From the NCBI GenBank assembly GCA_900543705.1, contig UQSL01000003.1, forward strand, positions 28,439 to 92,438: a DNA stretch of 64,000 nt, given 5' to 3'. The stretch is from an uncultured Oscillospiraceae bacterium (GTDB lineage: Bacteria > Bacillota > Clostridia > Oscillospirales > Ruminococcaceae). The notes under the pieces were generated by a model. It did no database searches and was not told where the DNA came from. It saw only the letters and a list, made by a program, of their open reading frames with translations. Both the position numbers and the translations under genes were made by a program. Of this stretch, positions 1-8,356 are shown piece by piece; the stretch's first letter is position 1; each line of letters opens with the position of its first letter.

Positions 1-4
1 CGGC

Positions 5-379
5 TCATTTCATCTCCATCCTTTTCGTTGCGGCTATCGTCACGTTTTCAAGAACCGTATCGTTGAGGTTTGCTTTCTCGGTGATGTCCGACCATTCGCA
101 CCCGGAATAGATGATACGCCGGTCCGGTCGGACAATCACGAGATTAAAATCACTCAGCGCATAAAAATCGAGGCTCTCCCCACAGGCGACCACTCTGGAA
201 AGCTCAATGGTATGCCGGGCCCGCCCGCCGACGGTGCCGACCGGCTCGCTTTCCCCGAATGCCTCAATGTAACGGCTTTCCCGTGTGGTTTTTGCCCGGT
301 AGGACTCGACAGCAGCAATCCGCTTGCCGTCTGCCTCCAGATAAATATCCTTGCTGGTTGGAAAACTGATAAAAGCCAA
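5..379 (-). CDS. phage tail tube protein (probable)
   Basis: 124-residue protein at the downstream end of the phage structural run, directly after the sheath gene. In contractile phages the gene after the sheath normally encodes the inner tail tube. The beta-rich, charged sequence with no membrane segment and the short length fit that role, but I see no diagnostic motif. The start read here is TTG, preceded by a purine-rich GGGGGA. The stop is at the very edge of the window, so the gene is complete and the tail operon must continue to the left. Function is mainly inferred from position. Confidence 0.6.
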   Translation of the reverse strand: MAFISFPTSKDIYLEADGKRIAAVESYRAKTTRESRYIEAFGESEPVGTVGGRARHTIELSRVVACGESLDFYALSDFNLVIVRPDRRIIYSGCEWSDITEKANLNDTVLENVTIAATKRMEMK

Positions 380-393
380 AAATATCCCCCTTT

Positions 394-1449
394 CTACACC
401 GTGATGTGTGCGGAAATATGGATTTGGTTAATGCTGTGGCAGACCTCAAAAGTCAGCTCCACAACACAGACCGCCGGGTCATCCGTGCTCTGGTAGACAT
501 TCGGGGGGGCATATCCTTCAATGATTCCCGCATCCAGTTTTCGCTGCAGTTCCACGGCTACTTGGGAACGGATGGATTCTCTGGTCACCGCGTTGTTTTT
601 CAGTCCTCTCAGACGGAGCTTGAGCGCGTTTCGGATGGTAGACAGACAGTCGTCAATCACCATGATTGTATTGATGCTTTGGTAAGTTAAATCCGGTGTG
701 TTTCCTGTTTTCGTACGGGTTGTCACGGCACGGATGAGCTCGCATTCCCCGAGAACCATTTCAAACGGGGTTACGCCGCTCTCAATACACAGGTCAATTT
801 GATCTTCCGAAAGCCTTTGCGCAAGTCCGGAAATCCCAGCAACCGGCGCATTGTGAAAGCTGGCGGCGGGGTCGTCGGCCGTCGCGCACAGCGCCGCATA
901 TCCGCAAGCGGTGTAGATACCCCGGGCATCTCCGCCCTCCTGCACTTTTGCTGCGGGTACTGCCAGGCAGATGCGCTCGCTGTTGACCGCCTGAGCAGTG
1001 GATTGCAGTACATCCATGCTGTCAAGCCCGGCAAAACCCAGCCGTTCCAGCCTTGCCTTACTACAGTCCTCCACATGGGATTTGAGTGCGGCCAGAACTG
1101 CTGTATCTGTTGAATCACAGATGACACAATAGAGATCCTCATATTCCTCCAGCTTGGCAAGAGCATCCGCAAACGCCTGTGCGGGGTCGGACGCTGCCGC
1201 GGCAACGGGGGAAAGGTATATTTTTCCCACGCCATTGGCAAACAGGATATCACAGCAAGCGCAGAGGGTATCCTCCGCCGGGAAATTCCTGCGCGCCTCC
1301 TCCGAACTGAGCAGGGTGGCCACCTGACTCGTTTCCTGTGTCACCTCGCAGACAAGCGCCGCCGCATGGGAGGATTCGCCCCGGTATATGGAAGAAACGG
1401 TGTAATCGGAAAAAACACCGGGTCGTTTGGATGAAATTGTAATGGACAT
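394..1449 (-). CDS. phage tail sheath protein (probable)
   Basis: 351 residues, beginning MSITISSKRPGVFSDYTV, a typical opening for contractile tail sheath proteins (a short N-terminal arm followed by a P-G-V turn). The C-terminal third, with long amphipathic stretches around TIRNALKLRLRGLKNN and a final beta strand, also fits the conserved sheath core. It is shorter than many sheaths (often 400-500 residues), so an outer domain is probably missing. ATG start with a GGAGGG ribosome site. It sits between the tail completion gene and the tube gene, as in myoviruses and PBSX-like elements, and makes this a contractile-tail module. Confidence 0.7.
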   Translation of the reverse strand: MSITISSKRPGVFSDYTVSSIYRGESSHAAALVCEVTQETSQVATLLSSEEARRNFPAEDTLCACCDILFANGVGKIYLSPVAAAASDPAQAFADALAKLEEYEDLYCVICDSTDTAVLAALKSHVEDCSKARLERLGFAGLDSMDVLQSTAQAVNSERICLAVPAAKVQEGGDARGIYTACGYAALCATADDPAASFHNAPVAGISGLAQRLSEDQIDLCIESGVTPFEMVLGECELIRAVTTRTKTGNTPDLTYQSINTIMVIDDCLSTIRNALKLRLRGLKNNAVTRESIRSQVAVELQRKLDAGIIEGYAPPNVYQSTDDPAVCVVELTFEVCHSINQIHISAHITV

Positions 1450-1450
1450 G

Positions 1451-1936
1451 TTATACCCTCCTTACAATCAAGTCGGTCAGCGGAAGGCCACTCTCCTCTT
1501 CTGTCATCAGAAAAACAGCACGCAGTGTGGCCTGCTGCAAAAAGCATTCGTTATCCCTGCTGTATCCGGGGCTGGAAGCTTTGAGCCACACCGCTTTTAC
1601 CGGCAAAATTTCTTCGGTAAACACAGCCGAGCATAACTTAGAAAAAATATCCTGGCAGCGGCTCGCTCCCTGCGCCAGCGGGCAGAGAATATCAACGGCA
1701 AAATCCGCCGTGCATTTCTGACCGGGAACAGCCCCCTCTGCTTTGTCAGCCACTACTCCGCCGAATCCGCCCTGTTCCACGGTAATCTCCTGTATGGAGA
1801 GACAGAGGGTTTGGGTACGTAGGGGAAAGGGACGGGTTTGAGGCGAAAATGCGGACTGGACTTTTACTTCCTGCAGGGAGGAACTTTTTTTCAGAGCTTC
1901 CAGCATCTCTTTGGTCAGTTGTTCAAAGGAATTCAA
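1451..1936 (-). CDS. phage neck or tail-completion protein, unrecognised family
   Basis: 161 residues, start TTG with a strong AGGAGGTGGAGGA leader a few bases upstream. The TTGA overlap with the stop of the gene before it indicates translational coupling. There is no signal peptide or membrane segment. Its place between the connector-type genes and the sheath is where neck, head-closure or tail-terminator proteins are usually encoded. I do not recognise a specific family, so the role is inferred from gene order only. Confidence 0.5.
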   Translation of the reverse strand: MNSFEQLTKEMLEALKKSSSLQEVKVQSAFSPQTRPFPLRTQTLCLSIQEITVEQGGFGGVVADKAEGAVPGQKCTADFAVDILCPLAQGASRCQDIFSKLCSAVFTEEILPVKAVWLKASSPGYSRDNECFLQQATLRAVFLMTEEESGLPLTDLIVRRV

Positions 1937-2277
1937 GCTTCCTCCACCTCCTCTGTCAGCAAAGCGTAGAGATAGATTTTTTTACTGCCTTCGAAAAAGT
2001 ATTTGTGGGCCAAAATCTGATAGTTTCGCGCGTTTTGGGTCACTCTGGCGCCTTTATCCAGGTCAAAGGGGATATCCGGCGTACCGAGCAGTACATACAG
2101 ATGTCCCGGATTTTTCCCCCGCAGAAAATAGTACGCAGAATCAAACACGCTTTTCCTGGAATTGTCATTTTGGATAAACCCGAGAATTTCCGCTTGCTGC
2201 CCGTCCACCTCCGAAGTCACTACTGCGGAGGAGCCGAGCCTTGTCAGCAGGCCGCAGATGGAATGATACAGGGACAT
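1933..2277 (-). CDS. phage head-tail joining or neck protein, unrecognised family
   Basis: About 114 residues when started at the ATG at 2277 (MSLYHSICGLLTRLG), which has AAGGACGGTGGG upstream. The frame stays open further upstream but would overlap the previous gene. The sequence contains a small beta-rich core (IQNDNSRKSVFDSAYYFLRGK) compatible with head-closure or minor capsid proteins. It is coupled to its neighbours on both sides with almost no intergenic space. Assignment rests on gene order. Confidence 0.5.
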   Translation of the reverse strand: MSLYHSICGLLTRLGSSAVVTSEVDGQQAEILGFIQNDNSRKSVFDSAYYFLRGKNPGHLYVLLGTPDIPFDLDKGARVTQNARNYQILAHKYFFEGSKKIYLYALLTEEVEEA

Positions 2278-2278
2278 C

Positions 2279-2647
2279 TTATCCCACCGTCCTTTTGAAG
2301 ACACAGGGGCCAAACCCAAGGCAATCGGCTGCGGCCTGGAGCAAATCCCGGCGCAGCTCCCTTGCTGCTGAGACCGGATAGGCGGTCGTGCTCATCGAAA
2401 GCTCGGGGGTCTTGAAATCCTGTCCTGTTCCTGCCTGTGCAAGCAGAGCATAGCGTAAAAGTGCACACCCTGCACAGGCAAAGAGAAGCTTATTTTTTAC
2501 AGCGTCGGATGGATTTGAGGGAAAGTCCGTCATCCTCGCCAGCTCATCGATCCCGAGCTGGCAGAGGGGAAGCCATGGCTGTGACTGCTCAGGTTCAAGC
2601 CCTGCAAGCAGGCAAAATTTCTCCAACACCTCTTGTGCAGTAATCAT
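2279..2647 (-). CDS. phage head-tail connector protein (gp6-like, probable)
   Basis: 122 residues from the ATG at 2647, chosen because GGAGGG lies just upstream. It begins MITAQEVLEKFCLLAGL and is almost entirely helical. Helical proteins of about 100-120 residues directly after the major capsid gene are typically head-tail connectors of the HK97 gp6 type, which form a ring under the portal. No catalytic motif is present. The next gene starts immediately after its stop. Confidence 0.55.
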   Translation of the reverse strand: MITAQEVLEKFCLLAGLEPEQSQPWLPLCQLGIDELARMTDFPSNPSDAVKNKLLFACAGCALLRYALLAQAGTGQDFKTPELSMSTTAYPVSAARELRRDLLQAAADCLGFGPCVFKRTVG

Positions 2648-2674
2648 GCGGGTGCCCTCCTTTCTGGGCAATTC

Positions 2675-3682
2675 TTACGCAAGATAGGCGCTCGCGCCCT
2701 GAAAGATTTTGGCGAAACCATAAATACTGGTCACACTCGCGCGCTCGAGCTGCCGGTCAATGAGCTTATCGTAATCCACAGTAAGATCGCCTGCCAAGAC
2801 CATTTCCAGCGCACATTTGCGGTCAAGTCCCAAAATGGTTGTCTCCGGCATGGAGCTAACCTTAAACAGCTGGGCTCCAAGCGGGGTATTGAGCCTGCCA
2901 GTGGTCTGAAAATTGAGGCCGGTCAGCGGGTCCTTGAAATCGCTGAGTTCAAGCAGTTTCATCACCATATCCGGAGAAGCGAGCATGGTGTTAAACGCGT
3001 AGGGGTCGAGCGCATCCCACAGCTTGAGCAGCTCCGCATAAGTCGGTTTGCCTGCTTCGGCAAGGGAGACCTTGGAAGCGGCATTATTGTTCCCGTCCCC
3101 ACCAATAAGGACCTCGACCGCATCCGCAAGTTGTGTGGTGGCCAGATAGGCGCCAATCTGGCGCAGCATCACGGTGAACAGGTCAATGCGCTGGAAGCGT
3201 ACCGCCTCATAGGAGGAGACGAGCATCCGCCCGCGCTTTTTCAGGCGCACCAGGTTCTCCTGCAGGTAAATCGGCACCTGGGGGATTTCCGCTCCTTCGG
3301 CAACACGGGCGAGCTGTTTATGTTCAGCCGCCATGTCACAGGCGAGAGAACGGTAGTCCATGCTGTCAATATTCGTGCGGCAGGCGACTACACTGTCCAG
3401 GATGTTGCTTTCCTCCATGCCCTGACGGACAGAGCGGGAGACGTATTCCGGGAACAGGGCGGCGGAATCCGTTGTGGAGAAAAACTTTTCTACAACATCG
3501 GATTTCGGGCCGCTCACCCGGATGTCAAAACGTTTGAGTTGGCGCTCATAGGCGTCCAGGCCCTCCAACGGAGTGTTTTTGTAGTTTTCGGTGGAGTCGA
3601 GTCCCTCGAGTACCTCGGTGAAATTTTTGCCTGCAACGTGGTACATGCCTTTTTCCAAGCTGATGGAATCATAAAATGCCAT
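2675..3682 (-). CDS. phage major capsid protein
   Basis: 335 residues, ATG start, no signal peptide. Length, position after the protease and decoration genes, and features such as a central RKCALEMVLAGDLTVDYDKL segment and a C-terminal GFAKIFQGASAYLA fit the HK97-fold major capsid proteins of PBSX-like and related clostridial phages. The protein would form the icosahedral shell. The gene is intact, with 27 bases between its stop and the next start. Fold assignment is by pattern and context. Confidence 0.7.
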   Translation of the reverse strand: MAFYDSISLEKGMYHVAGKNFTEVLEGLDSTENYKNTPLEGLDAYERQLKRFDIRVSGPKSDVVEKFFSTTDSAALFPEYVSRSVRQGMEESNILDSVVACRTNIDSMDYRSLACDMAAEHKQLARVAEGAEIPQVPIYLQENLVRLKKRGRMLVSSYEAVRFQRIDLFTVMLRQIGAYLATTQLADAVEVLIGGDGNNNAASKVSLAEAGKPTYAELLKLWDALDPYAFNTMLASPDMVMKLLELSDFKDPLTGLNFQTTGRLNTPLGAQLFKVSSMPETTILGLDRKCALEMVLAGDLTVDYDKLIDRQLERASVTSIYGFAKIFQGASAYLA

Positions 3683-3694
3683 ATTATTTCCTCC

Positions 3695-4045
3695 TTACAG
3701 CAATACGTCAGCCGTCTTGGCACTGGTGTCGGTCGCGAGCACAAGCATCTCTCTTCCCGCTGCATCTGGTTTCAGGGTTTTGGAGTCCGAGCAGACAAAG
3801 CCCTGGTATCCCAAGCTCACTTGGGCGCTCTCCGGCAGAGTGTAGGTGATTTTGCAGTGCCCTTGAAGCTGGATGCTGGCACAATCCCCTTCATTCGCCT
3901 TACAGATACCGATGGGCTTATCTCCCGTTGTGCAGGGAGCAACTGTCCCATTCGCGGAAATCTTGACAAAGGTCCCCGGAACAACGTCTTTTCCTGCCAA
4001 AAAGGTCAGGTGCTTTTGATTGACTGCGTAAAAATCAATGTTCAT
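3695..4045 (-). CDS. phage head decoration / capsid-stabilising protein (probable)
   Basis: 116 residues, ATG start. The sequence is beta-rich with a turn AGKDVVPGTFVKISANGTV and a glycine-rich core, resembling small DUF2190/decoration-type proteins encoded between protease and major capsid genes. Such proteins bind the outside of the shell and stabilise it. It has no membrane segment. The assignment relies on length, position and beta content. Confidence 0.5.
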   Translation of the reverse strand: MNIDFYAVNQKHLTFLAGKDVVPGTFVKISANGTVAPCTTGDKPIGICKANEGDCASIQLQGHCKITYTLPESAQVSLGYQGFVCSDSKTLKPDAAGREMLVLATDTSAKTADVLL

Positions 4046-4056
4046 GGAAAAACCTC

Positions 4057-4929
4057 CTAGATTTTAAAAAAGTGGTTGTCTTTGCCATCCTGTTTTGCAT
4101 TTCCTGTAAGCTGAGAGACATATCCTGCGGCTTTCTGGACCTGCCGCTCATAAGAAGATTTGAGCTCTCTCAGCTCGGTTAGGTCGAGCTTTTTGAGAAT
4201 ACCGCTCAATACCTTGCCATCAAGCTCATTCCCGGACTGCGAGGAAAGTGACAGAATGTCCCGCTGAAGATTTTTGCGGTATTCCTCTCCCGCCTGTGCC
4301 AGCAGCTCGAGGCTTCCTATATGATTGCTTAGAGTATTCGCTTCTTCCGCGGTCAGGGTGATAGAGCCCGTTGGTTGGCGAAGGCGTTTTAAGATTTCCT
4401 GCATGGTGGTTCCCTCCTTCTTTGATGCGTTTGGGTTGTAATGCTTGTACACGCCGGCATTTCGCTGTGCCGGTACGGCGACAAAAGACCACTCATAGGC
4501 GTCTGTGGGTTCGTCAAGGACGGCATGACAGGTTTGCTCCTTCCCATTTGCCTGATAAGAGCGGCCTTTTTGGTGGGAGCATTCTCCTTTTTGCAGGTCC
4601 TTCCCACAGATAGAACAAACCGAAGAGCGCACCGAGCATCCAATACTGACCTCCTTTTTAATCCCCGCCTCGATTTCTGCAATCAAATCCTCCTGCTTGG
4701 GTCCCCGGAGCATGTAGGCGTCCGCTTTGAGCATGCAGTAGGGTTCTCCTGCACTGGTGAGCCGGGAACTGTCCCGTTCCACATGGGCACGAAAAATTCT
4801 GGCATTCTGATTTTCTGCTTTGGGATCGTGGTCAAAAATTCCGGTTTTACCGACAAAGAGTTCAGCCAATGTATTCAGTGCGGAGATGGAAAACCGCTCA
4901 TAATCCCGGTCAATTTCGTTGTCACACAA
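4057..4929 (-). CDS. phage prohead protease with scaffold-like C-terminus (XkdF-type)
   Basis: Phage maturation protease. The conserved opening C-D-N-E-I-D-R-D-Y-E-R-F, a His-Asp pair in GIFDHDP, the serine of EVSIGCSV and the DAYEWSFVAVPAQ block match PBSX XkdF-like proteases. A small cysteine cluster (CSICGKDLQKGECSH) is typical of this clostridial subgroup. The last third is helical and could act as a scaffold. The coordinates use a TTG at 4929, but this cuts the family motif: the frame is open to 5055, adding QDVYTFSVIL and about 40 more residues, with no ATG, GTG or TTG codon in the added part. The true start is therefore probably a rare codon near 5049. Confidence 0.75.
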   Translation of the reverse strand: MCDNEIDRDYERFSISALNTLAELFVGKTGIFDHDPKAENQNARIFRAHVERDSSRLTSAGEPYCMLKADAYMLRGPKQEDLIAEIEAGIKKEVSIGCSVRSSVCSICGKDLQKGECSHQKGRSYQANGKEQTCHAVLDEPTDAYEWSFVAVPAQRNAGVYKHYNPNASKKEGTTMQEILKRLRQPTGSITLTAEEANTLSNHIGSLELLAQAGEEYRKNLQRDILSLSSQSGNELDGKVLSGILKKLDLTELRELKSSYERQVQKAAGYVSQLTGNAKQDGKDNHFFKI

Positions 4930-5036
4930 GATGACGGAGAAGGTATAGACGTCCTGTGCGCCGAGTTCCGAGCGGGTGAAACGGTTAATATCCTGTAAAT
5001 CCTCCTCAGATACGGGTTTTGGCGTGATGGTTTTGA

Positions 5037-6221
5037 CTATACGTTCGATGAAAAATCACCTCCGTCCAACGTGGGTTTTTGGGTCTTAGGGTCAAGCTTG
5101 TATGCTTGCGCTGTGTATAGCTTTGCCTTGGCACGCTCCACTTCATCCTGCAAATTGATGGTATCCCAGAGAATAGAAAAATCATCCGGATATCCATGGC
5201 TTAACAGGAAGGAACGGCATATCTTGACAAGAATAGGAGTTAAAATCCGGCGGTAGGATTCCAGCTCGCTTGTCAGGATGTCAGCCTGCTGGGTGGACAT
5301 CCGTTCGGTCGTGGACCAGTTGAGCCCGAGCAGGAACGGGGGAATCCCAAGCTTTGCAATGATCTGCTCAAGTATCTGCCTGACCGGCACCTCGGTGTCC
5401 GGGAGCTGGTTGTCCGCTCCGATAACTTTTACATCCACATCGCCCACTGCTACAAAATCGCGGATCTGTCCGTTTTTCGTTGCCTGCATAGCGGCACTCC
5501 ATTCTCTGGCGATTTCTTCGGAAACAGCCTTGGAGCTGATGGCGTCCAGTCCTTCCGCTGGGGGATGATAGGTGACAGCGAACCGTGCGTTTCCCACCCG
5601 CTCAAAGTTCGACCCAATGCACTGGTAGATTTTCAGCAGCGTACCGCATACAAATTCTAGGCCGCTGAGCAGGGATTTTCCCCGTTCACAGGGATCCACG
5701 GCGCCAAGCGCAGAAAAAAGCACGCGCTGTGGATAGGGTACCGGGATATATCCCTTTTGCGTGACGGAGCACATCACTGATTCAAGCGGGTTATCTTTGT
5801 ATAAAAAGACAATGCTGTCTACCGGATGGTTGAGCAGTGCCACGGGATATCGTCCGTCCGCAGTGTAGAGAATTTCTCCCACCGCATTGCCGTAAGTGAG
5901 CAGGGAATCCAGGTATCCGCTCAAAAACACATCGATACCGAAGCGATGGGCGGAGAGGGGAACATGCGCCAGAAAATCGGAGAGCGCGCGCCCCGCTTCC
6001 TGATTCTCACACTGGACTCGAAAAGAGCCTACCAGCCGGATGATTTTGCCGATGGAGGCGTCGATGAGCGGGACTGCCTCCCGCATCAGCTCGTACAGGC
6101 GCTTTTGCGGGCACAGGGGCTGGTAGGTCTCGAATGCTCCAAAGGTGCTTGTAATCGGGCGTGAGGTGCTTTTCACACCGGCAGGGCTGGCATGCCTGGG
6201 CTTTTTTGAAAACAAAGGCAA
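5037..6221 (-). CDS. phage portal protein
   Basis: 394 residues, TTG start behind GGAGG with 8-base spacing. Portal features are visible: an early REAVPLIDASIGKIIRL helix, GYLDSLLTYGNAVGEI, and the ILEQIIAKLGIPPFLLGL segment that is characteristic of phage portal proteins. The portal is the dodecameric gate for DNA entry and the docking site for terminase. The length is within the normal range. It lies between the terminase and protease genes as expected. Its 3' end overlaps the probable N-terminal extension of the protease. Confidence 0.8.
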   Translation of the reverse strand: MPLFSKKPRHASPAGVKSTSRPITSTFGAFETYQPLCPQKRLYELMREAVPLIDASIGKIIRLVGSFRVQCENQEAGRALSDFLAHVPLSAHRFGIDVFLSGYLDSLLTYGNAVGEILYTADGRYPVALLNHPVDSIVFLYKDNPLESVMCSVTQKGYIPVPYPQRVLFSALGAVDPCERGKSLLSGLEFVCGTLLKIYQCIGSNFERVGNARFAVTYHPPAEGLDAISSKAVSEEIAREWSAAMQATKNGQIRDFVAVGDVDVKVIGADNQLPDTEVPVRQILEQIIAKLGIPPFLLGLNWSTTERMSTQQADILTSELESYRRILTPILVKICRSFLLSHGYPDDFSILWDTINLQDEVERAKAKLYTAQAYKLDPKTQKPTLDGGDFSSNV

Positions 6222-6236
6222 TACTAAAACCTCCTT

Positions 6237-7508
6237 TCATGGTTGTAATGGTGGGTATCGGGGAACAGACGCGGCAATTACACCGCACTGTTTTGTCGGG
6301 GAAATTACAGTGGAGACAAAGTATCGGATGTCATCCATGGCATGGTCGTTTTCCTTTTTTACAGCATCTGCTTTTCCCTCCTCCCAGCGGTATAGAGAAA
6401 ATTCCCGCAGGCTGTCTGTACAGCTCTCATGAATTTTAATGCTTCCCTGATTGAGAGCGTCCATAACCCGTTTAATGCCCGGTAGCACGTCATTTTTTGC
6501 AGGGATCACGGGAAATCTTCCCTCCCGGCGGATACATGCGATGAAGCTTGCTGCGGAAGGGTCAACAATCACCGCCGTAACAGGGAGTTCTCCGGCAAAC
6601 TGGAGTAAATCCCGGCAGTACTCTGTGTCTGTTTTGACCCGTTGGCGCTTCCTTGCGTCATGATAGTACTCTTTTATCCGATACCATGTTCCGCCGGAAT
6701 TTCCCCACAGCCCAAACGAAGTCGGGTTTCTCGTCCCGTAATCCACGGAGATGTAATACCGCTCAAGGTGCTCAGGAATGGCGGAAACGATATGGCGCGC
6801 AGGGTCAAACATCGGATAGACGAGACCCTCCCCGCATATCCAGTTTCCTTGGATAAATCGCTCATAAAAAATGCCGGAGTACAATGATTCATACCGTTTG
6901 CGAATCTGGGGTGTCAGCGCAGGGTTGTCCTCCATGGTAAAGTGAAGGTAGAGTGCATTTTTCCGCTTCGCCTGCAAAATCCACTCCCGGTAGAAATAGT
7001 GGTAGGGATGCTGTGGATTGCAATTAAACCAAAAACGGGAACCCGGTACGGAGCAACGGGCAGCCGCCTGCTCGACAAAGGAGCGCGGCATCAGGGCCGC
7101 CTCGTCGAGCAGGATTCCGGCAAGCGTCATGCCCTGAATTAGCGCGGCGGAGGATTCGTCCTTCCCCCCAAACAGATAGTAGCGGTTTGTCCTTCCATGA
7201 CGGGAAATTATCAGCAGATTTTGGGAAACAAGCTCGCGGACGGAGAATCCAAGCCCAGGCAGGAGAGGAAGTAGAGGGTGCAAAACATTCCTTTTCAGGG
7301 AGGAAATCGTCTTGCCGCACAGTGCAAAGCTCTGTCCATCAAATTGGGAGGAACTCCACTGCAAAAAGGAAAGCGACATACAAAAAGTCTTTCCACTTCT
7401 CACCGCCCCATCGCAGATGATGGCGTCATAATCCCGGTAGGGGCTGGACTCGTCCCACCAGGTCAGAACACGGAGCTGTTTTTCAGAAAAGGGGAGGAAC
7501 TTAGGCAT
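6237..7508 (-). CDS. phage terminase large subunit
   Basis: About 423 residues from the ATG at 7508 (MPKFLPFSEKQLR); in-frame ATG and TTG codons up to 7535 are alternatives. It is the DNA-packaging motor. The Walker A motif is GAVRSGKT near residue 35, Walker B is GILLDEAAL, and the nuclease-domain acidic residues appear in SVDYGT, VIVDPSAAS and DDIRYFV. It starts inside the end of the small subunit gene, showing tight coupling. All motifs look intact. Confidence 0.88.
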   Translation of the reverse strand: MPKFLPFSEKQLRVLTWWDESSPYRDYDAIICDGAVRSGKTFCMSLSFLQWSSSQFDGQSFALCGKTISSLKRNVLHPLLPLLPGLGFSVRELVSQNLLIISRHGRTNRYYLFGGKDESSAALIQGMTLAGILLDEAALMPRSFVEQAAARCSVPGSRFWFNCNPQHPYHYFYREWILQAKRKNALYLHFTMEDNPALTPQIRKRYESLYSGIFYERFIQGNWICGEGLVYPMFDPARHIVSAIPEHLERYYISVDYGTRNPTSFGLWGNSGGTWYRIKEYYHDARKRQRVKTDTEYCRDLLQFAGELPVTAVIVDPSAASFIACIRREGRFPVIPAKNDVLPGIKRVMDALNQGSIKIHESCTDSLREFSLYRWEEGKADAVKKENDHAMDDIRYFVSTVISPTKQCGVIAASVPRYPPLQP

Positions 7509-8013
7509 CCTGCGCCTGACCATCCTTTTCCGCAATTGCCTTAGCGCCTTTGGAAATGGCTTCGCAGAGGTTGTCCTCCAGGGTTTCTTCCGCGGCTTTT
7601 GTGTCCTTTATCCCCTGAGCAAGCTCACAGAGTTTATCCAGAGCCTTTTGCCGGTCAAAAAATTTGATCTGCACACCGGATGAGGAGGTTTTGATTTCCG
7701 AGATACTAAATAGATCCAGGTCGTCTGTTTCACTTCGTTCCCGCTGAGTATCCAGCAGACGAACAGCATCTTTTGCTGAGGAAAACGCAAGCTTGCGGTA
7801 CCCCTCAATTGCCTGGTTCATCAGCAAAGAACGGTTTTCGTTTTCGAGTTCGTTTAGTTGGGACTGAATGCGAGACTGGGTGAGCAGCAGAGGGCCCTCT
7901 GTCTCCGGTTCTTGGTATCCTGCGCGCCTAGCCGCTTCCCCGGCGTCAAGGAATACCGCATAGTACCGACAGAAGAGCTGCTCCCTGCGTTTTTTTGAGA
8001 GTTTCTTGTTCAT
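7501..8013 (-). CDS. phage terminase small subunit
   Basis: 170 residues from the ATG at 8013, preceded by GGAGGG. The N-terminal half has a helix-turn-helix of the terminase_2 type (FLDAGEAARRAGYQ), which recognises the packaging site, followed by a helical oligomerisation region. It is the first gene of the phage run and has no phage gene upstream: the next gene is host rnfB. The late promoter should therefore lie in 8014-8300. Confidence 0.8.
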   Translation of the reverse strand: MNKKLSKKRREQLFCRYYAVFLDAGEAARRAGYQEPETEGPLLLTQSRIQSQLNELENENRSLLMNQAIEGYRKLAFSSAKDAVRLLDTQRERSETDDLDLFSISEIKTSSSGVQIKFFDRQKALDKLCELAQGIKDTKAAEETLEDNLCEAISKGAKAIAEKDGQAQDA

Positions 8014-8079
8014 CAATTGGAGAGTCCCTCCGTCTCAATTGGATGTATGGCAATCCGGAATGGCCTTACATGTTTTGTG

Positions 8080-8142
8080 AAAAAAGCGCTTTTCATTACT
8101 TACTGTAAACGGGGAAAAAGTTGCAGGTTACTATGCAACTTT
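8080..8142. promoter_or_regulatory. palindromes upstream of phage late operon
   Basis: Two inverted repeats lie just upstream of the terminase genes. One is AAAAGCGCTTTT at 8082-8093, a perfect palindrome. The other is AAAGTTGCA/TGCAACTTT at 8117-8125 and 8134-8142, separated by 8 bases. They could be operators for the late operon. No clear sigma-70 promoter was found with them. Confidence 0.35.
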
Positions 8143-8156
8143 TCGTAGAAAAAAAA

Positions 8157-8182
8157 TTCAGACGCAGTTTATGCGTCTGAAA
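8157..8182 (-). terminator. rho-independent terminator-like hairpin
   Basis: A 10-bp stem (TTCAGACGCA/TGCGTCTGAA) with a 5-base loop is followed on the minus strand by a run of eight T. It would stop leftward transcription before the phage genes. It lies beyond the Rnf terminator, so it may have belonged to the phage element or to a lost gene. Confidence 0.6.
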
Positions 8183-8247
8183 TTACCCAAATCCGGTAAA
8201 AAGATGTCTGTGTCCTTTCTGATTCCTTCGGCTTGGATCCTATAAAA

Positions 8248-8277
8248 TCGTGGATTGCCTTTTCCGGCGATCCACGA
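8248..8277. terminator. hairpin, possibly bidirectional terminator
   Basis: An 8-bp perfect stem TCGTGGAT/ATCCACGA encloses a 14-base loop. It is followed on the plus strand by GGGTTTT and on the minus strand by TTTTA. There is no adjacent gene on the plus strand, so its role is unclear. Confidence 0.35.
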
Positions 8278-8300
8278 GGGTTTTAGCTGCCACTATAACG

Positions 8301-8343
8301 AAAAAGGCCTCTCTGCAAAGAATTTCTCTTTGCAGAGAGGCCT
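8301..8343 (-). terminator. rho-independent terminator of the rnf operon
   Basis: A perfect 16-bp stem (AGGCCTCTCTGCAAAG and its complement) with a short loop lies 13 bases after the rnfB stop and is followed by TTTTT on the minus strand. It is a strong end for the Rnf transcript. Confidence 0.85.
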
Positions 8344-8356
8344 GATACAGCCAAGA

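Noticed and set aside
2633..4060. 475-residue plus-strand open frame across capsid genes
   Set aside because: Antisense to the capsid and decoration genes, which fit the phage gene order and have ribosome sites; no motif in the antisense product.
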